From Mytilinidion resinicola (Eukaryota; Ascomycota; Dothideomycetes; Mytilinidiales; Mytilinidiaceae): a stretch of DNA of 64,000 nucleotides. Below, piece after piece: positions 1-10,191 of the stretch. A model generated the notes under the pieces. That model was not told the origin of the DNA, did no database searches, and saw nothing but the letters and a program-made list of their open reading frames with translations. Position numbers and translations under genes: made by a program. Numbering within the stretch: position 1 is the first letter of the stretch; each line of letters opens with the position of its first letter. The DNA lies in assembly GCF_010093595.1 (NCBI RefSeq), contig NW_022985470.1, positions 134,736 to 198,735 of the forward strand. Reading direction: 5' to 3'.

Positions 1-304
1 CTATCATCCAATCACTGAAGAGCCTGAAGTGGTGAGGCTTGATCAATGATATTGGGTATGTGAGCGGAAAAGGATCAGATTTTGAGCCACTTGGAGTTAG
101 TTTGATGCTGATAAGGAAGCATGCTATGATGCAAGGTGTGATTGTGGGGGGGAATGACGTACTGCAAGAAGTTGCGAATTTCTACGAAAAGGCAGGATTA
201 TGCCATTCGTTGATAGGGTATTTCCCTTTGATCAAGCGAAGAAAGCGTTTGCGTATCTAGAAATTCAGAAACATATGGGGAAGGTCATCATCAGTTTGGA
301 GTAA
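1..304 (+). pseudogene. Zinc-type alcohol dehydrogenase C-terminal relic
   Basis: The last ~100 codons of a medium-chain, zinc-type alcohol dehydrogenase/quinone oxidoreductase-like gene, cut by the left window edge. The order seen is QSLK..., GLINDIGYVSGKGSDFEPLG, a short basic helix (IRKHAMMQG) and a C-terminal piece ending VFPFDQAKKAFAYLE...GKVIISLE and a stop at 302-304. This matches the family's cofactor-domain end and final helix. The gene is broken twice. There is an in-frame TGA at 33-35, just before the glycine-rich GLIN segment. A frameshift near 198-206 moves the C-terminal part into another frame. The family oxidises or reduces alcohols and aldehydes with NAD(P), but this copy is unlikely to be active. 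Calling it a pseudogene depends on no intron covering the frame change, and I see no good donor/acceptor pair there. Confidence 0.7.
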
Positions 305-1144
305 AACAAACCAGGGCTTTACTCGCTAGACCGTCTGACAGGCACGTGGGGCATAAAAAAGGTAGCACACTCAGCAGCTCAACACCGTCTGGGGTGCCCT
401 AGAGAGCTATCAGGCTTGCCAAAGCTGGTCTTTCATGAATAACAATAGCATACCAGAGGATCTTAAACTGTGCTAAATAAGCGTACATAAGCATAAAAAC
501 AGCTGGGGTGTGTATATCCCTCACGGGGTTTCTGGCCTGCCACTTTCTGTTGACACTTATCAACCACGCTGTCTCATAGGCACACCTATCTACCACTGCT
601 TGAAATGCTTTAATGAGTTTCCAGATAGCCTAGAGTGAAGAGCTTCTATCTCGTTTAGATTTCTAAAAATGTATCAAAGCACCTCAAGCAGTGGCATACA
701 CGCACACATCATTTGCCCTCCCTACGCACACACCCATGTAGAGTGCCACGTTTTTCATGCCCCGCGTGACAGGAAACCGAAAAAAGTTCAACGCCACATC
801 GTGAACGTAGCTACGAAGCCTAGCTGATCTTGTCACAACAGAGATAGGTCACATCGACCTATGATCAGTCAGGGCATCTAGGGTGAATCAACACGGGAAA
901 ATGCCACCAAAGACGTTACACTAAGTCAAAGAAATCGTAGCAGAATCTTGTATTAGACGTATAGAGCACGGCCTCCGGGGGATCTATATCTACGCACCAT
1001 GTGAGTGAAGAGACATTGACAACATAAACACACTAATCCATCTCATCCATCCCGACCGCCCATGCCGTCACCCAAAGAACCCCAGTGGCTACTCCACATA
1101 TTCAAGCCGGAACACCTTAAACACACCCATCACGAACAATCCCA
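305..1144. other. Intergenic, no gene seen
   Basis: Downstream of the dehydrogenase relic and of the 3' end of MCM4. Only short open frames without domain features occur. It probably holds the MCM4 3' UTR at its right end. Confidence 0.6.
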
Positions 1145-4100
1145 CTATCCACGCACCCGTTTCACAACTCTCCGTCCCCCCTCCCCACTAACCTGCACCG
1201 TCCCCTCCGCTTCAGCCACCCTCAGCACTTCCGTGAGCTCATTGCTCTCGAAACTCTCACTCGCGCCCTCTCTGATTTTCTTGATAAGCTCATTAACCCT
1301 AACAGTTCCATGAGCATCATCAAGCACGTCCAGCACCGCCCTCTTGAGCTCCTCTCTCCTCTTGCGGTCACCGCTACCGGCACCTTCGGTCAGCAGACCC
1401 ATATCAATGAGACCAGTTCGAGCATCAGTTGCGGCTTGTTTCAGAGCGCTCTTGATCAGTCGCACAGCCTCAGCGACATCGTGTTCTGTGACAACGGTAC
1501 TGAGTCGCATCTTGGCATGCGCTTCTGCTAAACGGATCATGCTTTCAAGTTGTCGGGTAGTAGCTGTGATGCGGCGCTCCTGACTACGCACATCGGCACC
1601 TAACGCACGCATGGCCACGTACGCGTCTACGAGCGCTCTCGAAGCTTCGGTGTTGAGCTTCGGGTGAATGTGTGCGCGAGCGTACGAGATGTATGCTGTC
1701 AGGAACTCGATTGGAAGGATCTCGGCCGCGGACGCGTTCTGTGGCGTGTCTTCGAGATACATGCTCACAAGATGGCGAGCCATGCGGCGATCGGTGTTCT
1801 CATCGATGCGGTCCAGAACGAGGTAGACAAGATCGAAACGGGAGAGGAGGGTAGGCGGGAGGTCGATGTTCTGTGGGACAGGGAGGTTGATGTTGTACTT
1901 AGAACCGATGGGATTGGCGGAGGCGAGGATCGAGGTGCGGGCGTTGAGGGTAGTGATGATACCTGCTTTTGCAATGGAGACAGTTTGCTGTTCCATTACT
2001 TCGTGAAGAACAGAGCGCGTTGAGTCTGACATCTTATCAAATTCATCAATACAGCAGACACCACCGTCGGAGAGAACAAGAGCACCAGATTCGAGGACCA
2101 GCTGGCGTGTTTCCGGGTCGCGAGTGACGTACGCGGTGAGACCGACCGCGGATGAACCTTTGCCAGATGTGTAGACACCTCGCGGGGCGATCTTGTGGAC
2201 GTACTTGAGGATCTGTGACTTGGCAGTCGAGGGGTCGCCGCAAAGAAGAACGTTGATATCGCCTCTGTAGCGAGGGCTACCACCTTTCTCGAAAGATTTG
2301 TTCGTGCCGCCGAAGAGCTGGAGAAGAATACCCTTCTTAACGTCATCCATCTCGTAGATGCTAGGTGCAAGGGACCGAGAAAGGAGCTCATAGACATCGT
2401 CTCGCTCGGCAACGGCTTTGATCTTAGCCTCTTCTTCCTCAGAAACCTTTCTGGTCTCCTCAACGTCGCCAGCGACTTGATCGGCAAGCTCTTCTTCTAC
2501 AGTCGATACGTCGATGCCCACGCGCTTCTTGTCGACCTTTTGGATGTGCAGAGCGTCAACATAGGTCTTGAAAATGTTCTTCACGGTCCTCTGACGAGGA
2601 TTGATCCGAACTTGGTTGCACTTGAAAATGCCCGTAATCTCGACTCTGTCTCCAGCTTTGCAAACATCAACAAGCTCATCGTAAGCACAGAGAGAGACGG
2701 AATGCGGAGTCTGGCCGTCTGGGACACTATCAGGGGTCTCCTGAAGCTTGATGACTTGCTTGTCCGCGAACCCGGAGCGCTCGTGTACGATTTGCATCGA
2801 ATTTTGCTGAGCGCAAACCGGACGAGGGCAAGCGGTTGGCTCAGCAATCTTGCCACGGTCAATATCGACTTTAACGGTATGATTGCAGACGGCACAGCGG
2901 AAGAATGCTAGTTATGGTCAGCTCTGTGCATTTTGCTGGCATATTCCTGCAACTTACCATCCTTCATGTCTGGAATTATTGGGGTTGTGCGAATGACTAA
3001 ACCCTTGATACTAACAAGTTTATCCATATCTACACGCGAATTAGCAAATATCAAAGCTCAAATCGAATGAGTCAGCAACATACCACTTGGGTTCAACTCT
3101 CGCAAATTGATCGTTTTATCCAAACCAAAGGGTCTGACTCGATAGGTCTTGGAGTCCACTTCTCTGACGAGATCTGGAAGATCAGGGACCGCAGCAGCTG
3201 GCGTTCCTGGTGTCCCGATATCTGAGCTTGGCACAGGAGGCAAAGAGCTGGAATCACGACCTCGCGGTCTGGCGCTTCTCGGCTGTTGTGCCAGCCTCAG
3301 CTCATTCATACGCTTCTCCGCCAGTTCGATCATGACGTCCTTAACACAAACATCCATAAGCGGGATGATCTCGTTGGGAAACGCCTGAAGTTGATGCCAG
3401 AGCTTCCTTGTCGGTGGGTATGACTTTAGATTTCGCGCATCCAGATTGAGAGGAGTTATGCCAAGCTCGAGCATGGCTTTCATCATCTCAACGTACTCCT
3501 TTGCCATTGCTGGATGGGTGGCGGGGAGAGTTGATCCTTCTTCCAGCTCCTCATCCTGAATCATGCGATACTTCCTCTGGAAATTGAGCAGGAAATCCTT
3601 CATAGCGTTCATCGAATCAACCAGGGAGATGTTGGTACCCCAAACCACTCTGGAAGAATTTCCACCAAGTACATCGGCGTCTGAGGTATCAGGATTCATA
3701 TTGGAGAAAGTGGCAGTTTCTGAAGGCATGGCTTCGTGCACCGCCATGCCATTCTCGTCGACGAAGAGCCTGCGACGGCGCTGAGAAGAGGATTGCCCCA
3801 AAATATCGGAATTGATATCACTTCGACGGTTGCGAGGGCCACCACTCTCTGACCCAAGACCAAGAGAAGATCGGACGAAAAGGGCGCTGCTGCTGCTCCG
3901 GGGTTCCTGGGCAGATCGTTGGGCGGCATTTCCATTGGGAGCAGGACTAGAGCTGTAATGGATGGGGGACGAAACTAGGCAAATCAATTCGGATTCTGCA
4001 AGTGTGTGTCACATGTACGTACGTCCGGCATTCTGCCCAGATGCTCTGGGAGTCATATCGCCATCCGACTGCATTAAGGGGGAGCTGGCGCCGGCGCCAT

Positions 4101-4344
4101 TCGCAGCCCCAGAAGCGTTCGCTGGCGACATGAACAACCCAGGTGAATTGGACGTGCCATCCTGCTGCAGCCGGTTGGCTCTGGGAGTTCCGCGCTGCGA
4201 CGACGCAATCGATGCTTCTGAGCGAAGTTGCTGATCAGCACCGGCGGCGGCTGCTGGGCTGCTGGAAGGAATTCGAGAATTGCGCGTGCTTCTTCGCGGG
4301 GTGGCGGAAGGGCGCTGAGAGCGCCTTGAGGCCGGAGAAGACAT
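1145..4344 (-). CDS. MCM4: DNA replication licensing factor MCM4
   Basis: MCM4 subunit of the MCM2-7 replicative helicase, which unwinds DNA at origins and forks in the nucleus. Four exons: 4023..4344, 3084..3974, 2958..3029 and 1145..2907, with introns of 48, 54 and 50 nt and all phases consistent, giving 1015 aa. The first ~160 residues are Ser/Pro/Arg-rich and disordered, as usual for MCM4 (CDK/DDK target region). A zinc finger follows, C433-x2-C436 and C455-x4-C460. The AAA+ core has Walker A GDPSTAKS (~652-659), Walker B IDEF (~715-718), sensor ASANPIGS and arginine finger SRF (~784-786). The block ESGALVLSDGGVCCIDEFDK is typical of MCM4. Exon 3 (LNPSD / MDKLVSIKGLVIRTTPIIPD) joins exactly to the family pattern, which confirms the introns. 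It is divergent from TBCA and carries an MCB box upstream, consistent with G1/S expression. Confidence 0.97.
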
Positions 4345-4700
4345 GGCGACCGTGTTTCTCGTAGAAAATGGTGTTGAGGGGTGGATGGTGGAGAGGAGAC
4401 GGTGAGGGAGGGGGAAAATAGGCTTGGGAGGAAGGCGCGACGCGGACGCGTTGTCGGTCTAAGCTGGATCAGGGCTTAATTGATTTTTCGCTACCAGGCC
4501 CTCCCTCGGCCCTGCAGACCAACAATAAACACCGTCAGGCAACACTATTCTCACTGCTCCAGTCCGTGAATTCGTCCGCCGTTGCTCAACCATTATAATT
4601 TGACCTGGATTGTTTAAAGACGACCCTCATTCCAAGAACTCTACGAAGCAGCTAAATCTGGAAATCTCCAAGAACAAATCCACCACGATCACCATTCAAG
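4345..4700. promoter_or_regulatory. Shared promoter of MCM4 and TBCA
   Basis: A 356-bp region between two divergent start codons (MCM4 leftward, TBCA rightward). It must hold both core promoters. The half next to MCM4 is G/A-rich on the + strand and contains an ACGCGT site. The half next to TBCA is AT-richer. No clear TATA box was found for either gene. Confidence 0.6.
4446..4451. promoter_or_regulatory. MluI cell-cycle box (ACGCGT) upstream of MCM4
   Basis: A perfect palindromic ACGCGT about 100 bp upstream of the MCM4 start. In yeasts this MCB element binds MBF/DSC1 and drives G1/S expression of replication genes. Its position suits MCM4 control. A 6-bp match alone can be chance. Confidence 0.45.
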
Positions 4701-5153
4701 ATGGCTCCACCATCTAAGCTCGCTGTTGCAACTTCATCCTTGGTGCGCCTGGTGAAGGAAGAGGCTAGCTATCACAAGGAGATGGCCCAGCAAGAGGCTC
4801 GCATCAAGAAGCTCGAGGGCGACAGCGCCGATGAGAATGCCGAGTATCAGCTAAGACAAGAGGTATCTAATCGTTGAAGGGTGATTGGGAGTAAAGCAAC
4901 TGACTTTGTAATCCAGCGTCAAGGGCTTGAGGAGACCAAGAATGTCCTGCCTTCAATGCGACAGAAAATCCAGGAGGCGCTTGACAGGTTGGAGCAGGAG
5001 CTTGTAAGGATGGTTATCTCAAACATTGTATTCGGCACTGACACGATATAGGAGAGCAACAAGGAATCTGGTGGCGAGCAGGATTCCAAGCAGGTCACCA
5101 AGGCAAAGAGCGCACTTGCAGATGCGAAGAAGGCCGTCGAAGAGATCTCGTAG
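4701..5153 (+). CDS. TBCA: Tubulin-specific chaperone A (cofactor A)
   Basis: A 116-aa cytosolic helical-bundle protein that captures beta-tubulin released from the CCT chaperonin during alpha/beta heterodimer assembly (yeast Rbl2). Three exons: 4701..4862, 4917..5003 and 5052..5153. The two introns (54 and 48 nt) are both phase 0. The protein begins MAPPSKLAVATSSLVRLVKE and is rich in Lys/Glu/Ala heptads across its whole length, with RQGLEETKNVLPSMRQ in the middle helix. Length and helix pattern fit the family. The start codon follows an AAG context (ttcaagATGG). It is transcribed away from MCM4 and convergently with THO7, whose stop lies 165 bp downstream. Confidence 0.9.
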
Positions 5154-5317
5154 ATGCGGAATGAGGACTTCGGGAGTGTTCGAGAGGAAATAACTATGAT
5201 TCTGAAAGTGTTCCTATCCTAGCCGTGCTATGCAATTCCAGACTCCACGCTATGCTGTAAAACAAATGAACAAGGTCGCTCCTAAGCTTATATCAGAAAT
5301 CGTCGCACTGAGGAGTC

Positions 5318-6386
5318 TCATGATATATCCATCTGGTCAACTGGTCCAGCGTCTTCCTCCTCCTCGCCTTCTTCCATTTCTGACTCATCGCTCACTCTTG
5401 TGTCTCCGGAGGTTCTTCCCGACTCTGCCATTTCTGTGTCCTGTTGCGATCTTGACGGAGATGGTGCCCTACTACTTCCCTGAGAAAGCGGCGCCAGCCT
5501 TGTCCGCGGAACCGCAAGCATATCTCCTCTCTCACCCTCCTGTGTGCCATGCATCGGCGTCACACCACCCGTATCTGGTCGCGGCGTACCCACAGCACTT
5601 CTGATAATGCTCCCCTCCCCATCATCAACATCATCACTATCACCCACCCCCTCCTTCCGCTCGGCCTCGTCCTTCTCATCCTTAATCAGCTTCAACATTA
5701 GCCTGCTTTCCTCCATAATCCTCCCAAATTGCTCGCGCTTGCGATCACGGCTGACCGAGTACTCCCTACCTTCTTCCTGCAGCTCCTCGATCTCGTTGCT
5801 CAATTTTTCCAGTGCGGCGTGCTGGTCCTCCCTCGGCTTCAACTTCTCCTTGATGGTGATTTTGTCCGCTAGCTCATCGTACGTTTTCCGCAGCGCAAGC
5901 GTCTTACGTGCCTCCTCTAGCTGCACGCGCAGCTCAACCGTGTTGTCACGAATTGCTTGCGCCGTGTCTAGGATGCGCGTTTTCTCTTTGGCGTATCGCT
6001 CGCGCTCCGTCTGGTTGCTGTTGTGGATGAGCTGCATGCGGACGATGCTGCTCTCGAACGCCGAGAAGTCGAAGAGCATTTCCTCTTCCCATAGCTTGCG
6101 GCGTGCGGCCTGCTTCTCGCGCTCGACTTCGACGGCAGCAGCAGCTTCATCGGCGGCCGAGGCGTCTGGCGGAGGCGTCGGGAGGAGTGTCGGCGGAGAG
6201 TTGATCAGGGAGTCTGGCTTTAGAAGGCGGGATGTAAGGCGCTGGAATGGCCTGGCTTCGACTGATAGGAGACGCGCGACATTATGGATGGAATCTGGGA
6301 AGGTTAGCTATGTTTTGGTGATAGAAGGCGATTTGTCGCGTACCCTCTTCCGCCTGAGGCAGATAGCCGTAGTCGTATGGAGCCAT
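5318..6386 (-). CDS. THO7: THO complex subunit 7
   Basis: Subunit of the THO/TREX complex, which couples transcription elongation to mRNP assembly and export in the nucleus. Two exons, 6344..6386 and 5318..6294, with a 49-nt phase-1 intron, give 339 aa. The first exon encodes MAPYDYGYLPQAEE. The second begins DSIHNVARLLSVEARPFQRL and continues through a Pro-rich linker to a long coiled coil (~residues 70-210, e.g. MLFDFSAFESSIVRMQLIHN), the Tho7 family signature. The C-terminal third is disordered and very acidic (EMEEGEEEEDAGPVDQMDIS), typical of fungal homologues. It shares an upstream region with elongin A. The family call rests on the N-terminal helix and coiled coil; the acidic tail has no diagnostic value. 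Confidence 0.88.
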
Positions 6387-7024
6387 GGTCAAGGAGTAAG
6401 GTGTCTGCGTCGGCGTGCAGCGAAGTCGATGGGCGCAATTGGTAGAAGAGAGGTTCGTGAAGGAGTTCGCAAAGCAGAGATCACGGGATCGCAATTGCCG
6501 ACGCGGGTAGTGCCGGCTTGGCGCTGCTAGCGGGGCGCTAGACTTCACCCCAGCCACCCGTCCACCTCACTACATAGGGCTGACATTCAACCTCCGTCCT
6601 CCATCCTCCATCTTTCAACCTCGCAACGGCAAGACACTGTTCGCGAATTCATCGCTGCACTCGACCAGCGTTCCCTTCGGCCTGTGTTACCTTCCTGTTC
6701 CACATCTCGTTTTGTTCATCTTTCCTTCGTGCTTCCTCGACTTCACTTCACCTCACCTCACCTCGCCTTTTGGATCGCCCAAGTGTCTCGTTGGATTACT
6801 TGTTGGAATATCGATAGACCGAGCGATAGGACCGTTCCTAATGTCATCATCGGTATCGGCATCATTCTCCAACAAACATTTAAGAAGGCTGTTATTTTCA
6901 CTCTCTACAGAAGTTCACCCAGGCCAAAGGCCACCGTGCCTCCCTGACCGCTCCTCGACGTAGGCCAAGCGACTACATCCGTCCCCCCATCAGAGAGACT
7001 TCTTCGACATTCAAGCCCCCCGCC
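6387..7024. promoter_or_regulatory. Divergent promoter region, THO7 / elongin A
   Basis: A 638-bp gene-free region between divergent starts. The part nearest elongin A is strongly pyrimidine-rich on the + strand (repeated cacctcacctc and ccatcc runs), as in many fungal promoters/5' UTRs. No TATA box or defined site was recognised. Confidence 0.5.
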
Positions 7025-7882
7025 ATGGGCGCCAGCAGCCTTCTAGCCATGGCCAGGCGCTGTGCCATCCGCCACATCGACACACTCTATGACGTTGGAA
7101 GCACCCACCCATACTCCTTCTGGCGACCCATCCTCCTCAAAGTCGACGACCCGGCTCAGCTCCGCACGCTGGAAGAGAATTGCCCGCAACTCCGAGGCGA
7201 AACCGGGGAAATCTGGCAGCGCTTCATTCAGCGCGATATCCCACGCTGGGAGACAAAGCAGCGAGCGCCCGCGAACGAGATCAATTGGTGGAAACTGTAC
7301 AGGAAGCTCAAAGCGGAAGCGGATCGCGAGAAGGATGCCCAGGAAGAGGCCCTCAAGGAGACCATGAAGAAACTGAAAGAGGCGAAGCGCAAGAACACCA
7401 CCACCATTGTCGAGGCTAAGACCATCACCAACTCGATCCATCATCGTCGATTTGGCGGCGCCGCGGGACCAAAAGCACCCCCATCCGCGAAGAATGCAAA
7501 GACTGCGCTCGACAAGCTGAAGAGAAGCATGTACGATTCACGCCAGGGTCAGCCGAAGGCAGCCATGCTCCCGAACAAGCTCTTGGAGGAACGCAAGGGT
7601 CGTGTCGCGCAAGCCCCGAAAAGCATGGTTGAGGAGAGGAGGAGGATTCAGCTAGGAGCGCCGAGAACGAAGACATGGACGAGCCAGCCTACCCCGAACA
7701 CAGCTGCAAAAGCCTCGACTATCGCAACGGGACACACCACGGAACAAGCTGCTGCGGAACAGGCTGCGAAAGAGGCGAGGCTGAGAGCACTCACCGCAGG
7801 CGGAGCGAGTGCACCCTTGAAGAAGCGCAAGAGGGCAGAGGTGGACCCGTTCATGAAACCGGTCAAGCGCACGAAGCCTTGA
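7025..7882 (+). CDS. ELA1: Elongin A (RNA polymerase II SIII subunit A)
   Basis: A single-exon, 285-aa nuclear protein. Elongin A stimulates Pol II elongation and, with elongin C, acts as substrate receptor of a cullin ubiquitin ligase that removes stalled Pol II (yeast Ela1). The conserved N-terminal module spans about residues 5-85: LLAMARRCAIRHIDTLYDVG, then PYSFWRPILLKVDDPAQLRT, then TLEENCPQL..GE..WQRFIQRDIPRWE. This is the BC-box/F-box-like region. The rest is basic, coiled-coil-rich (~100-130) and ends in a nuclear localisation-like KKRKR...KPVKRTK. The start at 7025 lies in a good context (cccgccATGG). A second in-frame ATG at 7049 is also possible and would shorten the BC-box helix. 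Placed head-to-head with THO7, another transcription-coupled factor. Confidence 0.9.
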   Translation: MGASSLLAMARRCAIRHIDTLYDVGSTHPYSFWRPILLKVDDPAQLRTLEENCPQLRGETGEIWQRFIQRDIPRWETKQRAPANEINWWKLYRKLKAEADREKDAQEEALKETMKKLKEAKRKNTTTIVEAKTITNSIHHRRFGGAAGPKAPPSAKNAKTALDKLKRSMYDSRQGQPKAAMLPNKLLEERKGRVAQAPKSMVEERRRIQLGAPRTKTWTSQPTPNTAAKASTIATGHTTEQAAAEQAAKEARLRALTAGGASAPLKKRKRAEVDPFMKPVKRTKP

Positions 7883-7954
7883 ATGCTCTTGGGAAGCCTC
7901 GACTACTGATTTCTTTCTTTCATTTTCTCTTTTGCTGTTGTTGGGTTTCTTTCT

Positions 7955-8114
7955 GGACTAAATGGAGGTCAGGTGGATCTGCGGGAGCATGGCAGGATGG
8001 ATACCCTTTCTCACTGAGAATTCCACATGACGTTGGACTAAATGGGGTTCAGGTGGATCTGCGGGAGCATGGCAGGACAGATACCCTTTCTCACTGACAA
8101 CCCCACATGACGTA
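7955..8114. repeat. 80-bp direct tandem duplication
   Basis: Two adjacent copies of an 80-bp unit (7955-8034 and 8035-8114), each beginning ggactaaatgg and containing tctgcgggagcatggcagga. They differ at only a few positions. They lie just beyond the elongin A stop and may be in its 3' UTR. The small divergence suggests a recent duplication. Confidence 0.85.
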
Positions 8115-8144
8115 CGTACCTACGAAAAGTTGAATGATAAATGT

Positions 8145-9665
8145 TTATGCACACTCGCTTGCCGCTGCGTGAGGTCTTTCGGTGTAATCTCGAAAAATAT
8201 AGAGGAAAGTATCTGTGTACAGTTTTCTGTGGCTGCTAGAAGTCCTCCGGTACGATTTTGAAATGTCTAGAGGAAACATAACTGCGTACACCTGCTTGCC
8301 GCCGCCAGAAGGTCCTCGAGCTATTCTCAGGAACTCTAAAAAAGACGCGTCTGTGTACAGTTGTGTCCAACTACTAGAGGCGCTTGGATGTATTTTTTAA
8401 TATTTAAAGATTACGTATCTGTACACACCTGTCTGCGACTGCTAGCGGTCCTTTAGTATGGTTTCGAAATGTGTAGAGGGTACGTACTATACACTCCTCT
8501 ACGACTGCTGGAAGGACCTTTGATGCATTTTCAAATATCTTAAAGGATATTAAACATTGGCGTCGTGGACGCCCTCCAGATAGCTTGAAGTGCGGCCTTC
8601 GGTGCTATAGACCACGCGGTTGGTACGGTCTTTAGATCCCGACTTAAAGCTAGCCAGGTAGTCTGAAGATTCATCGTGGTCTACTAGAGGGTTCCATTTT
8701 TATTTCTAAACTACCTACCATATTTTCTAGTAATATCCTGAAGAGCAATTAGGTCTAAGATCGGCACATCTGTGCTTGTATTTGGATTCTTTTACTACCC
8801 CTAAGGTGGCTGAGGTAGATAATGCAGACTCGGCGGTAGACGATCCGGCCTTAGAAGGCTTAGAGGAAGATGTGGATGACAAAGAGGCTATAAATAATGT
8901 AGTTTCTGTCTGTACACGTTAAACCAAGACGATATCTAACCTTATAACAGCCGAGAGGAGTCGGGCATAAATCATTATGGTAGGAAGGACGGAGGCAAGA
9001 GGACCGCTATAACAGTTTCGAAAACGAGTGACAACGCAAGAAGTGTCCTGAAAGTCCAGGGGCTCCGATGATACACGCAGGCATGCATCTTGACTATGGG
9101 GCTCTGATCAGCTACCTCGTGATCGGAGAGTGAGAGAATAAAGATGTGCACCTGCTTGCCGCTGGCTAAGGTCATCCAGTATGGTTTTGAAATGTATTCA
9201 AACGACATATCTGTGTACACTTCTCTGCCGCTGCTGGAAGTCCTTCAACGTACTTCCGACAAATCTGGAACAGGTTTGTCTGTGCACACTTCTCTTTCAT
9301 TGCTGGAGGTCCTTCGATCTGCCATCAAACCCCCTCCCCCGGAAAGATCCATTTCTGCACACTTACCAATACGCAAGGTTCTCCCAAACGTTTCCCCGAA
9401 TCAGGAATATATATCAGTGTCTACCGTCCTCCGCCACTGCTTCAGGTCCTTCGCCGTGATTTCGGAGATACGGAGGATGTGGGTCTGTGTACACTCATTC
9501 AGTATAGCTTAAGCTTCTTCGTCAAGTTCTTGAAAACTTTTGGACGAAATTGATCCTCGTACACTTGCGCGCTAGTGCTTTTGGGAATCTAGAAGAAAAT
9601 GAACTTGATTACACTGCTTGGTGACTGCTTGAGGACGCTCGAAGCGATTTTGAATCTTGAAAAAC
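8145..9665. repeat. Decayed 69-bp tandem array (about 14 units)
   Basis: Degenerate head-to-tail units of ~69 bp with anchors TGTACACTTGC, GCCGCTGCTRGAGGTCCTTC and a GATTTTGAAAT-like core. Units start near 8145, 8215, 8284, 8354, 8421, 8487, then (after an interruption) 9143, 9213, 9282, 9356, 9416, 9487, 9557 and 9610. Because 69 is 23 codons, parts stay open in one frame and give a 23-residue periodic peptide (LPLLEVL-type motif), but stops and length changes break it. It is more likely an old non-coding minisatellite than a gene. Confidence 0.75.
8551..9142. other. ~590-bp segment interrupting the 69-bp array
   Basis: The repeat phase stops after 8550 and resumes at 9143. The sequence between shows no 69-bp unit. 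It is AT-richer in places and has one short acidic open stretch (about 8800-8922, ending at TAA). I found no terminal inverted repeats or clear target duplication, so I cannot name it. An inserted and decayed element is likely. Confidence 0.45.
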
Positions 9666-10191
9666 AGATGTATTCATGGTTGGATTTCCGATAATGAACT
9701 TAATAGATGTGCTGTGACGGACTTTTGAGTCTGCGCCAATTCACGCTGTGCAGAACGATCTGATCTGGCTTTCCGATAGCATGCTAAAGCATCTGTCACA
9801 GCAGTAAAGCCCTCTACACAACCATGTTTCTTCCTCAACATCTCAAGCACGTCGAAGGACCTCAAGCACTGGCAGAGAAAGTCTACACCGATAGACGCCT
9901 GCCTAACCTAGCTATGCATCCCAATCACCCCCTCTGCGTTCCCTCCTTTCCATTCATATCCCATCCCCAATAATAGTAGAGTAAAAAGAACCCGCTCAAT
10001 CGCCAAAGCTCACTCCAAGAAGCCCTTTGCCCCTCTCGACACATAGACCCACCCGTCCAGCGACGTATCCCACTCCGCCTTTTGAGTGTTAGCCTACGAA
10101 TCGCCACTCCAAAAGTCATGTTTGTTCAGACAACGACGAGTGGGTCGGGAGGTCGGAGGTGTGGGCAGGTGCAAGGGACGGTGTTCGTAAT
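9666..10191. other. Intergenic, no gene seen
   Basis: Between the 69-bp array and the 3' end of the NEDD8 gene. It contains only short frames without recognisable features. The right end is probably NEDD8 3' UTR. Confidence 0.5.

Noticed and set aside
9144..9512. 122-codon plus frame inside the 69-bp array
   Set aside because: It is the translation of three to five repeat units whose length is a multiple of three. Neighbouring units break the frame, so a functional protein is unlikely.
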